A stretch of DNA of 64,000 nucleotides from Amoebidium appalachense (GCA_963693365.1 CAVNZM010000003.1:8122001-8186000), one strand, 5' to 3'. Numbered from the stretch's first letter, positions 11,638 through 56,145 are shown. Translations and numbers: made by a program. Notes: generated from the sequence alone by a model not told the origin.

Positions 11638-12496
11638 AACGCACATGCGCAGGAAGGCAGATGCAAATATATAGCAAATCAAACGTTGGCGCTACATTTT
11701 CAAAACCGTCGGTTACGTACACACTCGCGTTTTATTCGAAATTCCCTCGAGAAATACCTTGTTGACAATCATCTTCTTACCATGGAGATACACAAGGGCA
11801 ACTTACCCAGCACTCATCGTGCACATGTGCAAACATACACATTCATCACACCAGGCAGTGGCCAATCAAATCGTTGCATACATAAACTCTCATATATAGT
11901 GAAAGCACATCGCATCAGTTCCAAAATGACATGGCCTCCCTGCTGTAATAGCCCCCCCCCCCCCCCCCCCACCCCCACCACCACGAATTCCCGCCCCTCC
12001 TCTCCACACATGCATACAAGCACACAGACACGCTCGCACACACACCACAAGCTAATTATAGACAGTAAAAATCCAAGTCAACATTCACCAACACACCCCA
12101 ACCCCATCGATTAGGCAGGGCATGCTTGACATTCACATTGAATCAGATACGAAAAACATTGAGTATTGTGGTGGAGCGGGGGATACAAATACAGCCAAAC
12201 TAATCACAAATGTTTGGAGTAACTGGTAATTCTTTATACTTCGACGCTCCGTCGATAGATAAGGGATTTGTATATCTACACAAACATCTGCTTGTAACTA
12301 ATTGTGAGCGCTAAGAAACACAGGAGTCATGGTACACACATACACCACCACATGAAAAACACACCTTGTGGCATTCACATTTTGGGAGTAGAGCCAACAT
12401 TCTTCAAATTCCTTACATTCCATAAATTCTTGCACGTGCATTCCTTCATGTATTCTCAAAACAACCTTCAAAACGATAAGTATATGGTTTTAAAAC
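10217..12496. other. Intergenic DNA between convergent genes, no gene seen
   Basis: C runs at 10257-10274, 10533-10556 and 11360-11387, a (CA)n tract at 11587-11630 and unique DNA. No multi-exon model on either strand could be supported. Confidence 0.5.
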
Positions 12497-22925
<10,429 letters not shown>

Positions 22926-23841
22926 GGCAGGCTAGGTGCACACAAGGTAGGCATACCAAAACAGTGAAAGAAAACTATAAACGTTGCTGGAAACGAGGGT
23001 TCAACACTGCACAATGTGTACAGTGTAGGTGTTTTGTTGCTGCCAGTCTAGCCATGCAAGTGATCTGCAGAAAGTAGATTCCGCTTGACGCGATTGGGAG
23101 GGGGGGAAAACTGCCCCTTATAACTTTTACGTGCTTTACCCCTGAAACTACAAACAAAAAGCCATAAATACACAGTCAGACACCGTTCGGAACTGAAAGA
23201 GAGAGTGCAGTGACAAAACAAGTTCAAGTGCGCGAACATGCATCCATGGTTTTCCTACAACATCTGTGCTGTCTTTTAGATATTAGTTTTATTAGATATG
23301 CCCCTAGCCTCTAGTCTAAGCCATGTGTAATACGAATGGGTGTGAACAACAAATAAACTTCATAAAGGCATGGCAGGAACGTGAAAAATGGATAACTTTG
23401 ACGTTTTAGTAGAGTTCTTAACCGTTAAATGTGGAGACTTTTTAGCCCTTTTTATTACTGCTACATAATGATACATGTTTGCAAAAAGAAACGAAACTGT
23501 AACTTTAATGAGATAGACAAAAAACAAATTACCTTTTTTTATGCTATATTTATTTCACTGCTTTCAAGAAACCATCTCATTGGGCCTTGTTTTGAAATTT
23601 GGCGGGAATCTTCAATTCAATTTTCTTTTTCTATGTAGGCCTAGACAGAGAAAGCTTAAAATACCGTGACACTGTTAGGTTCCTCAGTGGCTCTACGTCA
23701 TACCAACTTCGTGTTTTTTTTTGGCCTTTTCCCTTGCAGTGACCCTCGAAAGTTGCAGCAGCTGTGTCATTTTGAGCCCTGTGCCCAAACGAGCAGAGCC
23801 CACCAACCTGCAGATCACACCTGTCTTTGTCAAAATCCAAC
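22926..23841. promoter_or_regulatory. Divergent promoter between PIAS and the LisH-WD40 gene
   Basis: The start codons of the two genes face away from each other about 0.9 kb apart, with no repeats or microsatellites between them. A TTTGGCGGGAA sequence at 23598-23608 matches the E2F consensus. Shared use by both genes is inferred from the head-to-head layout. No TATA box was identified with confidence. Confidence 0.45.
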
Positions 23842-36240
<12,399 letters not shown>

Positions 36241-36249
36241 TCTGTGTGG

Positions 36250-36462
36250 AGCTTCGTGCTGGCCTGGTGCGGTTGCCAACTTCACTGCATATATGGGCAC
36301 CGAGATCACAAGGAGTGCGTGGCAGCAGCCCTACCTGTAGCGGCCTCATGCATCATCTCCCCGGGAGGCCTTGGCCAGCAGGCGCCGGACCTGTTTGATG
36401 CATGCCGGCAGTGCTTCCGGAACCACCCAACAGATGTAAACCCAGACCATAAGCTTTATTGA
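36250..36462 (+). other. Possible terminal exon, unidentified
   Basis: A frame ending TTT GAT GCA TGC CGG CAG TGC with stop TGA at 36460-36462 encodes a peptide ending RNHPTDVNPDHKLY. It contains ISPGGLGQQAPDLFDA and avoids low complexity, unlike its surroundings. A GGAG acceptor-like site lies near 36250. No upstream exons were found and the strand rests on codon appearance alone. Confidence 0.3.
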
Positions 36463-37945
36463 TTGTTTTTGTTTTACAAAGACGCTATATGCCTTCCCCC
36501 CCCCCCCCCCCCCCCCCTCCCCTCTCCGCCTTCTTAACTAGAAAAAGAACAGGCATGACACTGCATGCTTGCAAACGGAGCTGAAAACTGAGAAACCAAA
36601 AATAGCCATCTCGCTCATCTCGCCTGCGACGTCTTTCTGTCTGTCTGTGCCTCGACTTGTCGGCCGTGGCCGAGCGTCGGAGCGGGCTAATGAAATAGTA
36701 ACCCCCCAAAATAAATGTCTGCTGCGGCAGCCTCTTGCCTGCCAACGGTAACTTCAGGCTGCTACTTTTTAGCACAATGTATAGTAAATTTTATCATAAT
36801 TGATTAATAATTTCAAAATAAATATATTTTTTCGAGGTTTTCTCTCTCTCAGACGCTCTATTACTATGTAGGTTTGATTTCGTCAATGAATTCGCATGCT
36901 GTTTTTTTTGGCTGCAATTCCGCGAAAAGAGTGTATGGGGATCATATTTTCGGCGCGGGACTTTCTTTCTCTGGTGCGTTGAAAGCCAATCATAATTGTT
37001 GAAATTATCGGTGGTATGTTAACTTGAACATAAATCTGGGTGGGCCGCACCGGTATTTTCTTGCCGCAAGCTACCCAGAAATGCTTGTAATCGACAACTC
37101 AATCCTGCATAAATATACCGTCACCAACAAATACTAAACCCCTCTATATTTATTCCTGCTATATAAGCTGTACAAATGACTCAATAATATCGCGATGTTG
37201 GTACGGCCGGGTAAATGCTTGCATGCCACTGGATGCCGCAACAACCAGTCAGTTCCGTTTATTTTAACATATACTACTTGGTGTAAATTTATTTTTGGAG
37301 CACGCCACATGCATTCACTCACAGTCAGCACACAAACGACTGTATACGTATGCGAAACAAACACACCAGTATACTTCTGTGGTCCTTTTTTTCCCCTCAA
37401 GTATTAATTTCCTCAAACCATCACACACAGGACTAAGGTACTCTTTACATGTGCAAAATTTTACATTGTGTACTTGCGCATGTAGGGTTTCAAACACGGA
37501 AATACACCACCAGTACGGTACTTCTTGGTACACCTACCCACACCTCTTTGGGTGCAGATTTTTCCACCCTATCATATGCCAACTGGAGAAGAATAGATCG
37601 AAACGTAAGCTGGGGCCAAAAAAGTCGCGGCTGCACCAGGGTGGACTGTCAATACGGCGGTTTTAGGGTAAGTGGTGTGATCCGGAAGTACTTTGTGCAC
37701 TCATTATCTGGTAAATCTTTGGTGCAAAAATACCATAAGGGCCTATCTTATAATGGAACACAATATGAAGGCATGTTCATGAATGAACTCCCGTGTACAT
37801 TGTAGTAGAGTTGTCTTAGTAACTGCGTGTCGTACATGCTAGTAGTACAAACCCTCTTTAACACACTTGACTATGTGGAGGTATTTAGCCTCCTTCCCAT
37901 CCTGCGTTTCTAACACCACCTCTTGCCCCCAGGTGCAACTTAAAG
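36463..37945. promoter_or_regulatory. 5' flank of the DUF1647-like gene
   Basis: About 1.5 kb of relatively AT-rich unique DNA almost free of microsatellites, ending at the ATG at 37946. TTTCGGCGCGGGA at 36949-36961 resembles an E2F site. No gene is seen here. Confidence 0.35.
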
Positions 37946-39193
37946 ATGCATCTGTCCGCGCACGGGCCCAAGCCGGGCATTATCCGGTTGGTGATTCTTC
38001 TTTTTGTAATGGCCAACGTTTACTTGCTTATAACACACAACCGTGTATCTGTACGCACCACCGTCGTGGAGGAAACCACGCCAGAGGCACCAGAACACGA
38101 TGTCCACCACGACGCCATTCACCAGCAACCACCACGACAGAATGACATTCCAATCCAACAAAGAAACCAACCCCAAATACCTCCACCTGCCCCCTTACCC
38201 AACCCCGTACCCCTACCACGTCAACCTCTTAAGGCACCCCCTGCCGGCGCAGTCGCAATTTCACGTCCCCCAGCACCCGCTCCACAATCTGCCCCCGCCA
38301 CTCTGTCCCCTGCTACTCAACCAAATAGCGATGAGATGGTAGTGGTGACTGGGGCCAACTCGGCATATTTTGGCGCGTTGAGGAATCTAGTAGGTTCTAT
38401 ACATTTCTGGAACCCCGGAAAGAAAGTGGTGGTGTACGACCTGGGGCTCACAGAGGACAACCGCAAGGAGGTGTCTAAATGGTGCAACGTTGAAATGGCG
38501 TGGAAGGGTGGTATCCCCACTGAGTACCCACCGCACATACACCAACCGAAGGTGTATGCATGGAAACCGCTGGCTTTGCAAGATGTACTCAAGAGGCATA
38601 AGGTGGTGCTGTGGATCGATGCAGGGAGCAACGTGCGTGGCCCATTGGAGAAAATTGAGGGGTATTTGAGGAAGGATGGAGTGTTTTTGGTACAGGGGCA
38701 GGATAACGATATGACACCGAAATCACACGACGCCAGTTTTACGTTTTTGGGGAAGAAGAAGCAGGACTTTGTGGGCAAGAAGAGTTTCTCTGGTGAGTGC
38801 TGTCGTGGTGTTTTCCACTCAGTGCTGTTTCCTTTTGCATGTGCACACACACACACGCACACGTACACACACATGCACATCTCCCCTCTTCCGTTCTCCC
38901 CCCCCCCCCCCACACACACACACACACACCTCCCCCCTTCTCGCCCCCCACTTCAGTCCCCCAGACATGCTCGCACCGTCCCCCATGCACTCTTGGGTGT
39001 ACATATGTGTGCATCCCCGGCATGTGTAATGTGGCCTTCTTTTATAGTGGATTTGGACTGAGTTCTGTATTCTCCCCCCCCCCCCCCCCCTCTCCGAGGT
39101 GCAACCTAGCATACATGTGCTTGCCCACACAGACGCGCGCACGCACACACACAAACACACACGTCCGCACGTGCATACACGCTCATGCACCCG

Positions 39194-39238
<45 letters not shown>

Positions 39239-39643
39239 AATACGGTGTGGTGCAATGTGCCCTTCTTTGTGTCATTGCCCAATGTACTGGGATCCCCCCT
39301 CCCCCCCCTCCCCCCCCCTCCCCCCCTCCGCCCCCCCCCCACACACACAAACACACACACAAACACATCTCCACCCACCCACCCATTCCCATCCTTCGAT
39401 ATCTCTGCCGTCCTCATGGCACGACCCACCCAGAACACTGGCTACCTCCCAAATACCATATGCTAGCACTGCCAACCCAGCCCTCCCTCTCCCCTCCCCC
39501 CGCCCTTCCGCCCCTCCCCCCCCAACACACACACACACACACACACCACACCCCACACCACCACACCGCCTCACCTCCCACACTACACTCCCCCTCCCCC
39601 CCCCCCCCCCCCGGCGCCCAACCATACACACGCACTCGCGCGT

Positions 39644-39689
<46 letters not shown>

Positions 39690-39919
39690 CCTCCCCTTCC
39701 ACCCCCACCCCCCCACACACACATCCATCTCTTCCGCCCACACATTTCCTTTTCTCCACAGGCAATCTTCAGGGGTGGATTGCGGATAGCCGGCCCTTCC
39801 ACCAGATCCTCATACCCCAGGTTGCATGCATGATGAATGCAAACTGCATAGCCCCCCGGGTCTGGTTTGCACAACCACCGCTACGATCAGACCATCCTGA
39901 GTATCATTGCTTATTCGTC

Positions 39920-40006
<87 letters not shown>

Positions 40007-40097
40007 CGGGAGGGGGGGGGGGGGGGGGGGGGGGGCGGGTAAGGGAGGAGGGGGAGGGGGGGACACGGGTGTGTGTTGAGGGGTGTGTTTTCGTGTT

Positions 40098-40149
<52 letters not shown>

Positions 40150-40452
40150 GCATGTGTGAGAGCAGCTGTGCACATATGCGAGTTTGTGTTTATGTGCACA
40201 CGAGTGGGTATCTGTGTGTGCAATGTGGGGTGTGTGTTCGTGTGTAGTTTTGGGCAAGTGGGTGCAGTTAAGTGTTGTGTAGGCCATGTTTCTTCATGGA
40301 TGCATGCACGTGCATGAAAGGAATGCATGTGCTTCTTTTGTTTTGTCGCTTTCCTTGCTTCCTGCCGAGCGCTGAGTGTGTACATGCAAACACATGCATG
40401 CCTCCATTTGCCCAGATACAAAGCCCACAAAACTGAGTTGGCAGTACAAGGA

Positions 40453-40522
<70 letters not shown>

Positions 40523-40585
40523 CAAACACATGCATGCCTACATCCGCCCAGGTACAAAACCCACAAAACTGAGTTGGCAGTACAA

Positions 40586-40681
<96 letters not shown>

Positions 40682-42408
40682 CTGCCCATGCGCACACACA
40701 AGCACACAAGCACACGTACTCACACATGCGGCACACACATACAGACATGCTCTCTCTCTCTGTCTCTCTCTCTCCGTGTATCTGTGTGTGTCTGCGTGTG
40801 TGTGTGTGTGTGTGTGTGTGTTTGCGCGCACGCGTGCGCGTGCGCGCACGTGCACTGTGTGTGTGTGTGTGCATATGTGTGTATTTATGTATGTATGTGT
40901 CATTCTCTTCAGGCTCTTAAACACTCATTAAGGCCTAGTGAAACTCGATTCCATTCGTGAGTTGATAACAACTCCCGTTCTCCCGCTCGTCCCCCATGCC
41001 CATCCCTCCTATTGTTCTAGAGTCCGCACAGAACACATGTTTCTCTCCAGCACACACCCCTTTTCTATCTGCCTATTCCCCTCTGTACCCAGTAACTTTT
41101 CACCCCTTAGCACTACTCTCCCCCCGACTCCCTGTCCCTCTCACCCTAAAGCCCAATCTCTCTTCTTTCCATATCATCCCATGAACAAGCCCTTGACCAT
41201 AGTCACGGAAAGGTTTTTGAGTTTACCCCCACCTTTTGCACCATTTTCCACCAATCACCACACTAACCACATAACCATATATAGGTATTGACGTCACCGA
41301 GCATACGGAACTACTTTCCGCCGACCGCCGAGAACTTCACCCCGACTCCACACAGCCAAGTACCCGGTTGGTGTGGACTTCCCGAGGTTCGAATTCGGAT
41401 TACGTACAATATCTTAAAACTACCGATTGTCCTGCCCCAAAGCAGGCTTCCCTGGCCGCAAATCCCGGAATACGTTCGGAAAATACGGGTAAATCCGGAA
41501 GGGATGAGGATGTGGATGAGCAAGGGGAAGCCGAAGGGCTCGATATGAAGGAGTTGAAGGCTATGGCTGCCGAGAAGAAAACACCGGAAATTGATTCAGA
41601 AGATGATAGCGCGTGGAAGAAAATTACCAATTGGGTGGTTATCACCGGCGCAAATTCCGGATATTTTGAGGCCCTTCGTAATTTCGTGGGGTCTGTTCAC
41701 TTTTGGAACCCTAAGCAAACCATCGTTGTTTATGACTTGGGTATGACGGATGATCAGCGTGCACAGATCAAAAAATGGTGCAAAGTAGATTTGCGTTGGC
41801 CCGGGGGGGTTCCCGCAAATATGCCGGACCACCTGAGAGAGCCGAAGGTGTACGCATGGAAACCCCCCGCAATGCTCGACGCCGTAAATTCGTACGGAGC
41901 GGGGATCTGGATCGACGCAGGGAGCAATGTGCGGGGTCCATTGGAGGCCGCGGCAAAATTTCTCTTCCAAGATGGTCACTTTTTGGTTCAGGGGCAGGAT
42001 GACGGTATGTATAGGTGGTCCCACCCAGGGATGGTCTCCTACCTTAAACAAGATAGGGAACAGTTTAAGGGACCCGGCCACGAGAGTTTTTCGGGTAACT
42101 GGCAAGGATGGGTTAAGGGTAGCCCCGGATATAAGAAGATTCTTCTTCCTATGGTCGATTGTGCTAATGTCAGGGAGTGCATTTCTCCCCCTGGATCTAG
42201 TTTGGGGGATCATAGATACGATCAGGCTGTACTTAGCGTTCTATCATATTCGTCTGGTTTGAATATTACTGCACATACGGAATTGTTGGCGTATGCGAGA
42301 TTTCAACTGGAAATGGACCATACCAAACCGAGTAAGATGATTGTATGGACATCTAGAGGTGGTGATGCGGACTATGTGAAATATTTGAAGACTGGTAATT
42401 GCTCATAG
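37946..42408 (+). CDS. Type II membrane protein with two tandem DUF1647-like glycosyltransferase-type domains
   Basis: Three exons: 37946-38792, 39762-39921 and 41285-42408 (TAG), about 709 aa. Residues 1-11 are cytosolic and about 12-31 (IIRLVILLFVMANVYLLI) form a signal anchor. A Pro-rich stem follows, then domain copy 1 from about 127 (VVVTGANSAYFGALRN, VVVYDLGLTEDNR, KVYAWKPLALQDVL, LWIDAGSNVRGPL, YLKTTDC). After an acidic Lys/Glu linker comes copy 2, wholly within the last exon, with the same motifs. The order matches DUF1647, which resembles nucleotide-sugar transferases with WIDAGS in place of the metal site. Golgi location and glycan activity are inferred. Exon 2 is one base out of phase: at 39851-39860 (G, six C, GGG) the frame shifts, needing one base fewer or two more. 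Confidence 0.85.
39922..40005. repeat. (GT)n microsatellite forming a splice donor
   Basis: About 42 GT units begin at the GT donor of exon 39762-39921. Confidence 0.97.
40385..40590 (+). repeat. ~70 bp direct repeat separated and flanked by (CA)n
   Basis: ACACATGCATGCCTCCATTT to GAGTTGGCAGTACAAGGA at about 40390-40456 recurs with few changes at about 40527-40590. (CA)n tracts at 40458-40520 and 40590-40679 flank the copies. It lies in intron 2 of the DUF1647-like gene. Confidence 0.85.
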
Positions 42409-43709
42409 GGATATGTGTGTGATTGTTCCGATTCTGCTTTTGCATTACAACACCAAGTCATTTCCACATACACCGGAAGATACACACACATAGCAGTATC
42501 GTCAAAACAAGTGCGCACACAGTAAATACCAACACTAAACATGCTTGATGTCATAAGAACTAATAGGTAAACACACGTGCACACAGATATGTTTGATGTA
42601 TGCATCTTACGATTGTCCGGAAATCTGTTACAGTACTTAAAAGGTTGCAAACCGCTAAAAACCCTAATTTTTTTGTTTGTTTTTTTGCAGCGGTGCTGCT
42701 ACGTATTGCTATCATGTTCTATCGATTTTCTGTATTGTTTGTGCATTCTCACATAGTGTGTGCGCACGTTCAGATCTATAAAGGTACAGTAGTTTCGTAT
42801 ATATCACGGACAGCAAATTCATCTTGGATGCTGTAAATATGGGTAGGGCTGGTAACAACACATAAAGGTTTGTAACAACTGGGTTTACACCATCAAAATG
42901 AAATCGATATCCACTGAACATATTCCAGACCCCCGTCTCTCTCTCGTAATCCCTTCCTGTCCCCCTTCTCGTCTTTGGCCATGACGGGTGGACTCACCTA
43001 TTGCTGTTGAAACAAAGTATGAACCGTTGGGAACCACACGCAAGAGGTTAAAGAGTCGAAACCCATGCTTTTGTTGAGGCACAGGAACCCCCCTGAAAAT
43101 GGGCTCTGTTCAAGTGTTTCCTGCCTGCACGCTCTAAACTTTTTGATTTCCGGGTTTCTTCGTTTTTGACGTTTAGTATTTTGTCAATTTCGGCGTCTCC
43201 TCTGCAGAATTTCCAAACCCCTACATATACCGCATAGATCCCCCCCCCCCCCCCCCCCCCCCCCCCTCTCCCCCTCCTCCTCCCCTAACTCCCCCGCCGC
43301 CGCCGCTTCCGCCGAAGGCCTCAACCCAACCCTGCTTCCCTCGAGCTCAACCGCACACATATGTACGTACTACACTCACGCCCACTTCCCTCTCCCTTGC
43401 TTATTAGGTCTAATAGTATTACAGACACATGCACACACCCAGGACGCCCGGTGCTTATAATATATGTATAATAAGTGGAGAAGCTCCTACATGCATGCAC
43501 ACACATGAAGTAGGCCCATCCCACCGTGACGTACATGCATGTCTGTTCATCATCACAAGCTGTAACTATAGCTAAGTGGCACCACTTGATATCAATGTGC
43601 ACCATACGTCCGGCGGTAACGCTCCAACTGATGGTGCCCGTTGCCATGGGTTTTTTTAAGGTGCTGCATGCTTCCTACACCATCCCCCACCATCCCCCCC
43701 TCCCTCCCC

Positions 43710-43762
<53 letters not shown>

Positions 43763-43839
43763 CGGGCCCTCCGCCACACGTGCACACACACACATGTACA
43801 CAAACACACAAAGGCGGGGACTAAGGGGTTGGGATTAGA

Positions 43840-43877
<38 letters not shown>

Positions 43878-44152
43878 AATTCTTGATACGACTTTATGTT
43901 TAATCACACCATCTTGGGTTTTTTATTCTGCAAAAGTTCTTTTGCCCCAGGGCTTGACCACATTGTCCAGGCCCGTTGACAACGACGTTTCGACACTATA
44001 TCTTGCAAGACAAAGTACAAAACTTTCGAGCATTATTTGTTTCTACACCATTTGTTGGGGTTCTTCAGTGCGTGTGTTGTTACCGAGCCTCTATGTCTAT
44101 CTAGTATATATGTATATCAAAGCAACTATCCAAATTCCCGGATCTCCACGAT
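42409..44152. other. Intergenic DNA between convergent genes
   Basis: Mostly unique, AT-richer DNA with a C(n)A(n) tract at 43707-43760 and a C run at 43843-43875. One degraded R1 copy is noted separately. No gene is seen. Confidence 0.5.
42950..43115 (+). repeat. R1 interspersed repeat, degraded copy
   Basis: TTCTCGTCTTTGGCCATGACGGG, GAGTCGAAACCC and CTGAAAATGGGCTCTG follow the order of blocks in the copies at 6586 and 26607. It lies just downstream of the DUF1647-like gene. Confidence 0.5.
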
Positions 44153-44370
44153 TAGCCTAATATGGAAGTAAGCCGGAGAGTCGGTGTAACACACCAAACC
44201 CAAACGGACGCCATAATCCATTTAGCCTTATATGGAAATGCAATCGAAAGGGAGATTGCAAACACACCAAAACCCCAATGAAGACCGTTATCCGATCAAC
44301 CTAATATGGGCATATGATTGAAAGGGACAGCGCAACACCAGACCTATCATAGAGACAACATTCATTCGGT
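44153..44370 (+). repeat. ~70 bp tandem repeat, three copies
   Basis: GCCTAATATGGAAGTAAGCC, GCCTTATATGGAAATGCAAT and ACCTAATATGGGCATATGAT begin three successive units containing a GAAAGGGAGATTGCAAACAC-like segment. Intergenic, about 290 bases from the INTS14 stop codon. Confidence 0.8.
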
Positions 44371-44656
44371 CTCCTCTTGCTTCTAGCAACTTCCATCAAA
44401 GCATACAAAGCATGAGGTCTCGGTCAAAACTACGTGTGGTGGGTGCACGTGTTGGGGGTTTGAACCCCACCAAAACCAAATTCAACCATTTTCAAGTTTT
44501 CTAAAAAACTTTAAACACCCGATAAATAAATAGCTCAACGCGTGATATGAAAGCGGTGGTAAGACTTGGTGTGCAATTAGTAGGCCGCCACATAATTACA
44601 AAAACGGTGTTAATTCAGAATAAGTGATTCAACACATGATACGAAATTTCAATTTC

Positions 44657-54721
<10,065 letters not shown>

Positions 54722-54801
54722 GTCAGCAACAAGGCCTCCTAAATAGCACACCTGTGCTATTTAGGAGGCCTTGTGCTATTTAGGAGGCCTTGGTCAGCAA
54801 C
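54722..54801. mobile_element. Minimal palindromic insertion with 9 bp flanking repeat
   Basis: GTCAGCAAC occurs at 54722-54730 and again at 54793-54801. Between them lie AAGGCCTCCTAAATAGCAC (54731-54749), its exact reverse complement at 54754-54772 and a second copy of that complement at 54773-54791. Direct flanking repeats around an inverted repeat suggest a MITE-like insertion with a 9 bp target duplication. It is too short to code for anything. Confidence 0.6.
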
Positions 54802-54812
54802 GGTGTCTTTGG

Positions 54813-54841
<29 letters not shown>

Positions 54842-54846
<5 letters not shown>

Positions 54847-55043
54847 CCCCTCGGTAACTTGTAGCGAAAACACGTATTTCATCATTTTTAGTGGTTTCTT
54901 ATAAACTAGCTTTAGTCGGAGTTCGTCAAATACTTCTTCCAGCTTCTCTTTCACGGCTTGGAGTTTGGCGCTGCTATAACCACCTCTCGAGAGTACAAAG
55001 ACTGCCACACTGTGTTTCACACACCTGAGGACCTTGTACTTTG
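54842..55043 (-). other. Possible minus-strand exon, unidentified
   Basis: In minus sense a GATCTTAG acceptor precedes an open frame beginning KYKVLRCVKHSVAVFVLSRG and containing KLEEVFDELRLKLVYKK, an amphipathic, non-repetitive peptide. It ends in a poly-Lys stretch translated from an A run. No partner exon in phase was found. It could be an exon of a minus gene with the NmrA-like gene in its intron, or a relic. Confidence 0.3.
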
Positions 55044-55104
55044 CTAAGATCGAAGTTAACACAGATACACACGCGCGGGCCCGCGCGCACGCACACGCAC
55101 ACAC

Positions 55105-55110
<6 letters not shown>

Positions 55111-55195
<85 letters not shown>
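55111..55195. repeat. (CA)n microsatellite
   Basis: About 42 CA units ending 50 bases upstream of the NmrA-like start codon. Confidence 0.97.
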
Positions 55196-55199
<4 letters not shown>

Positions 55200-55245
55200 A
55201 AAAAAGAAGAAGAAGCACGCACGCACGCATGCACACGCACGTAAA

Positions 55246-56145
55246 ATGATTTTGGTCACTGGTTTCCCAGGAAACGTAGCCGTTCCGCTGGCTAACGCGC
55301 TTGCCTCGCGCAACCTTCCCTTCCGAGTTGCCGTGCGGCCTGGTAGGCTCGCTCGTGCACAAGACCCACTCGATGTTGTCAAGGATGCGGGTGTAATGTT
55401 AAGCAGTAGTAAAGATACGTTACAGACTGAAGTTGTTCCGTTTGACTTCACCCTACCAGAGACTTTTTCTCGCGCGTTTGAGGGCATCCGTTCCATGTTC
55501 CTTGTGCGTCCGCCGGCACTAAGCAATGTCGTTCGTGACATCATTCCTGCCCTGGAAGCTGCCTGCACACACGGAGTACAACACGTCGTGTTTCTTTCCA
55601 TACAAGGAGCAGAAAAGAACACATTCGTCCCACACTACGCCATTGAGCAGTGGTTGCTGTCGTCCGGCATGACATGGTCGTTTATCCGTGCTGCCTATTT
55701 CGTGCAAAACATCTTCACCACACATGGACCAGAGCTCGCAAGCGGTGAAATCTTCCTACCTGCAGGAAACGGAAAGACATCATTTGTAGACGTGGAGGAC
55801 GTAGCAGAGGTGTCATGTTACTGCCTGACCGATCCAGAAAAGCACAAGAACACAGCCTACACAGTCACCGGTCCAGAAGCATTGACTTATGATGATGTCG
55901 CTGCCATCCTCACAAGAGAGTGGGGGAGAGAGGTTAAGTACGTGCAACCTTGGCTTCCACATTACTGGATGACGCTTTCCAGACGTGGTGTACCACATGC
56001 AATGATTGCTGTGACTGTGGGCATATACACGGTGGCAAGGATGGGATGGGCAGCCGATGTTAGTGATGATGTAAAGAGAGTGACGGGGAGAGAGGCACGA
56101 ACGGCTGTGGAGGTTGTGAGGCGCACACCGCCCGTTGCTGCATAA
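55246..56145 (+). CDS. NmrA-like NAD(P)-binding protein (atypical SDR), intronless
   Basis: A single open frame of 299 codons from ATG to TAA. The Rossmann fold starts at residue 1 (MILVTGFPGNVAVPLANAL, a GxxGxxA-type dinucleotide loop). A basic patch RVAVRPGRLARA near 27-38 would suit the NADP phosphate. Later motifs are typical of NmrA/azoreductase-like proteins: VVFLSIQGAE near 120, HYAIEQWLLSSGMTWSFIRA near 133, FVDVEDVAEVSCYCL near 184 and TVTGPEALTYDDVAAIL near 206. The YxxxK pair of classical SDRs is not seen, as expected for this family. Members act as redox sensors or NAD(P)H-dependent reductases in the cytosol; the substrate is unknown. No intron in 900 bases is unlike every neighbour, so a bacterial or fungal origin by transfer, or retroposition, is possible. 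Confidence 0.92.
   Translation: MILVTGFPGNVAVPLANALASRNLPFRVAVRPGRLARAQDPLDVVKDAGVMLSSSKDTLQTEVVPFDFTLPETFSRAFEGIRSMFLVRPPALSNVVRDIIPALEAACTHGVQHVVFLSIQGAEKNTFVPHYAIEQWLLSSGMTWSFIRAAYFVQNIFTTHGPELASGEIFLPAGNGKTSFVDVEDVAEVSCYCLTDPEKHKNTAYTVTGPEALTYDDVAAILTREWGREVKYVQPWLPHYWMTLSRRGVPHAMIAVTVGIYTVARMGWAADVSDDVKRVTGREARTAVEVVRRTPPVAA

Noticed and set aside
41385-41402. GAGGTTCGAATTCGG resembling a tRNA T arm
   Set aside because: It is coding sequence (RGSNSD) of the DUF1647-like gene, and no cloverleaf can be folded around it.
41596-42213. 205-codon minus frame opposite the DUF1647-like gene
   Set aside because: Antisense shadow of a strongly conserved plus-strand domain.
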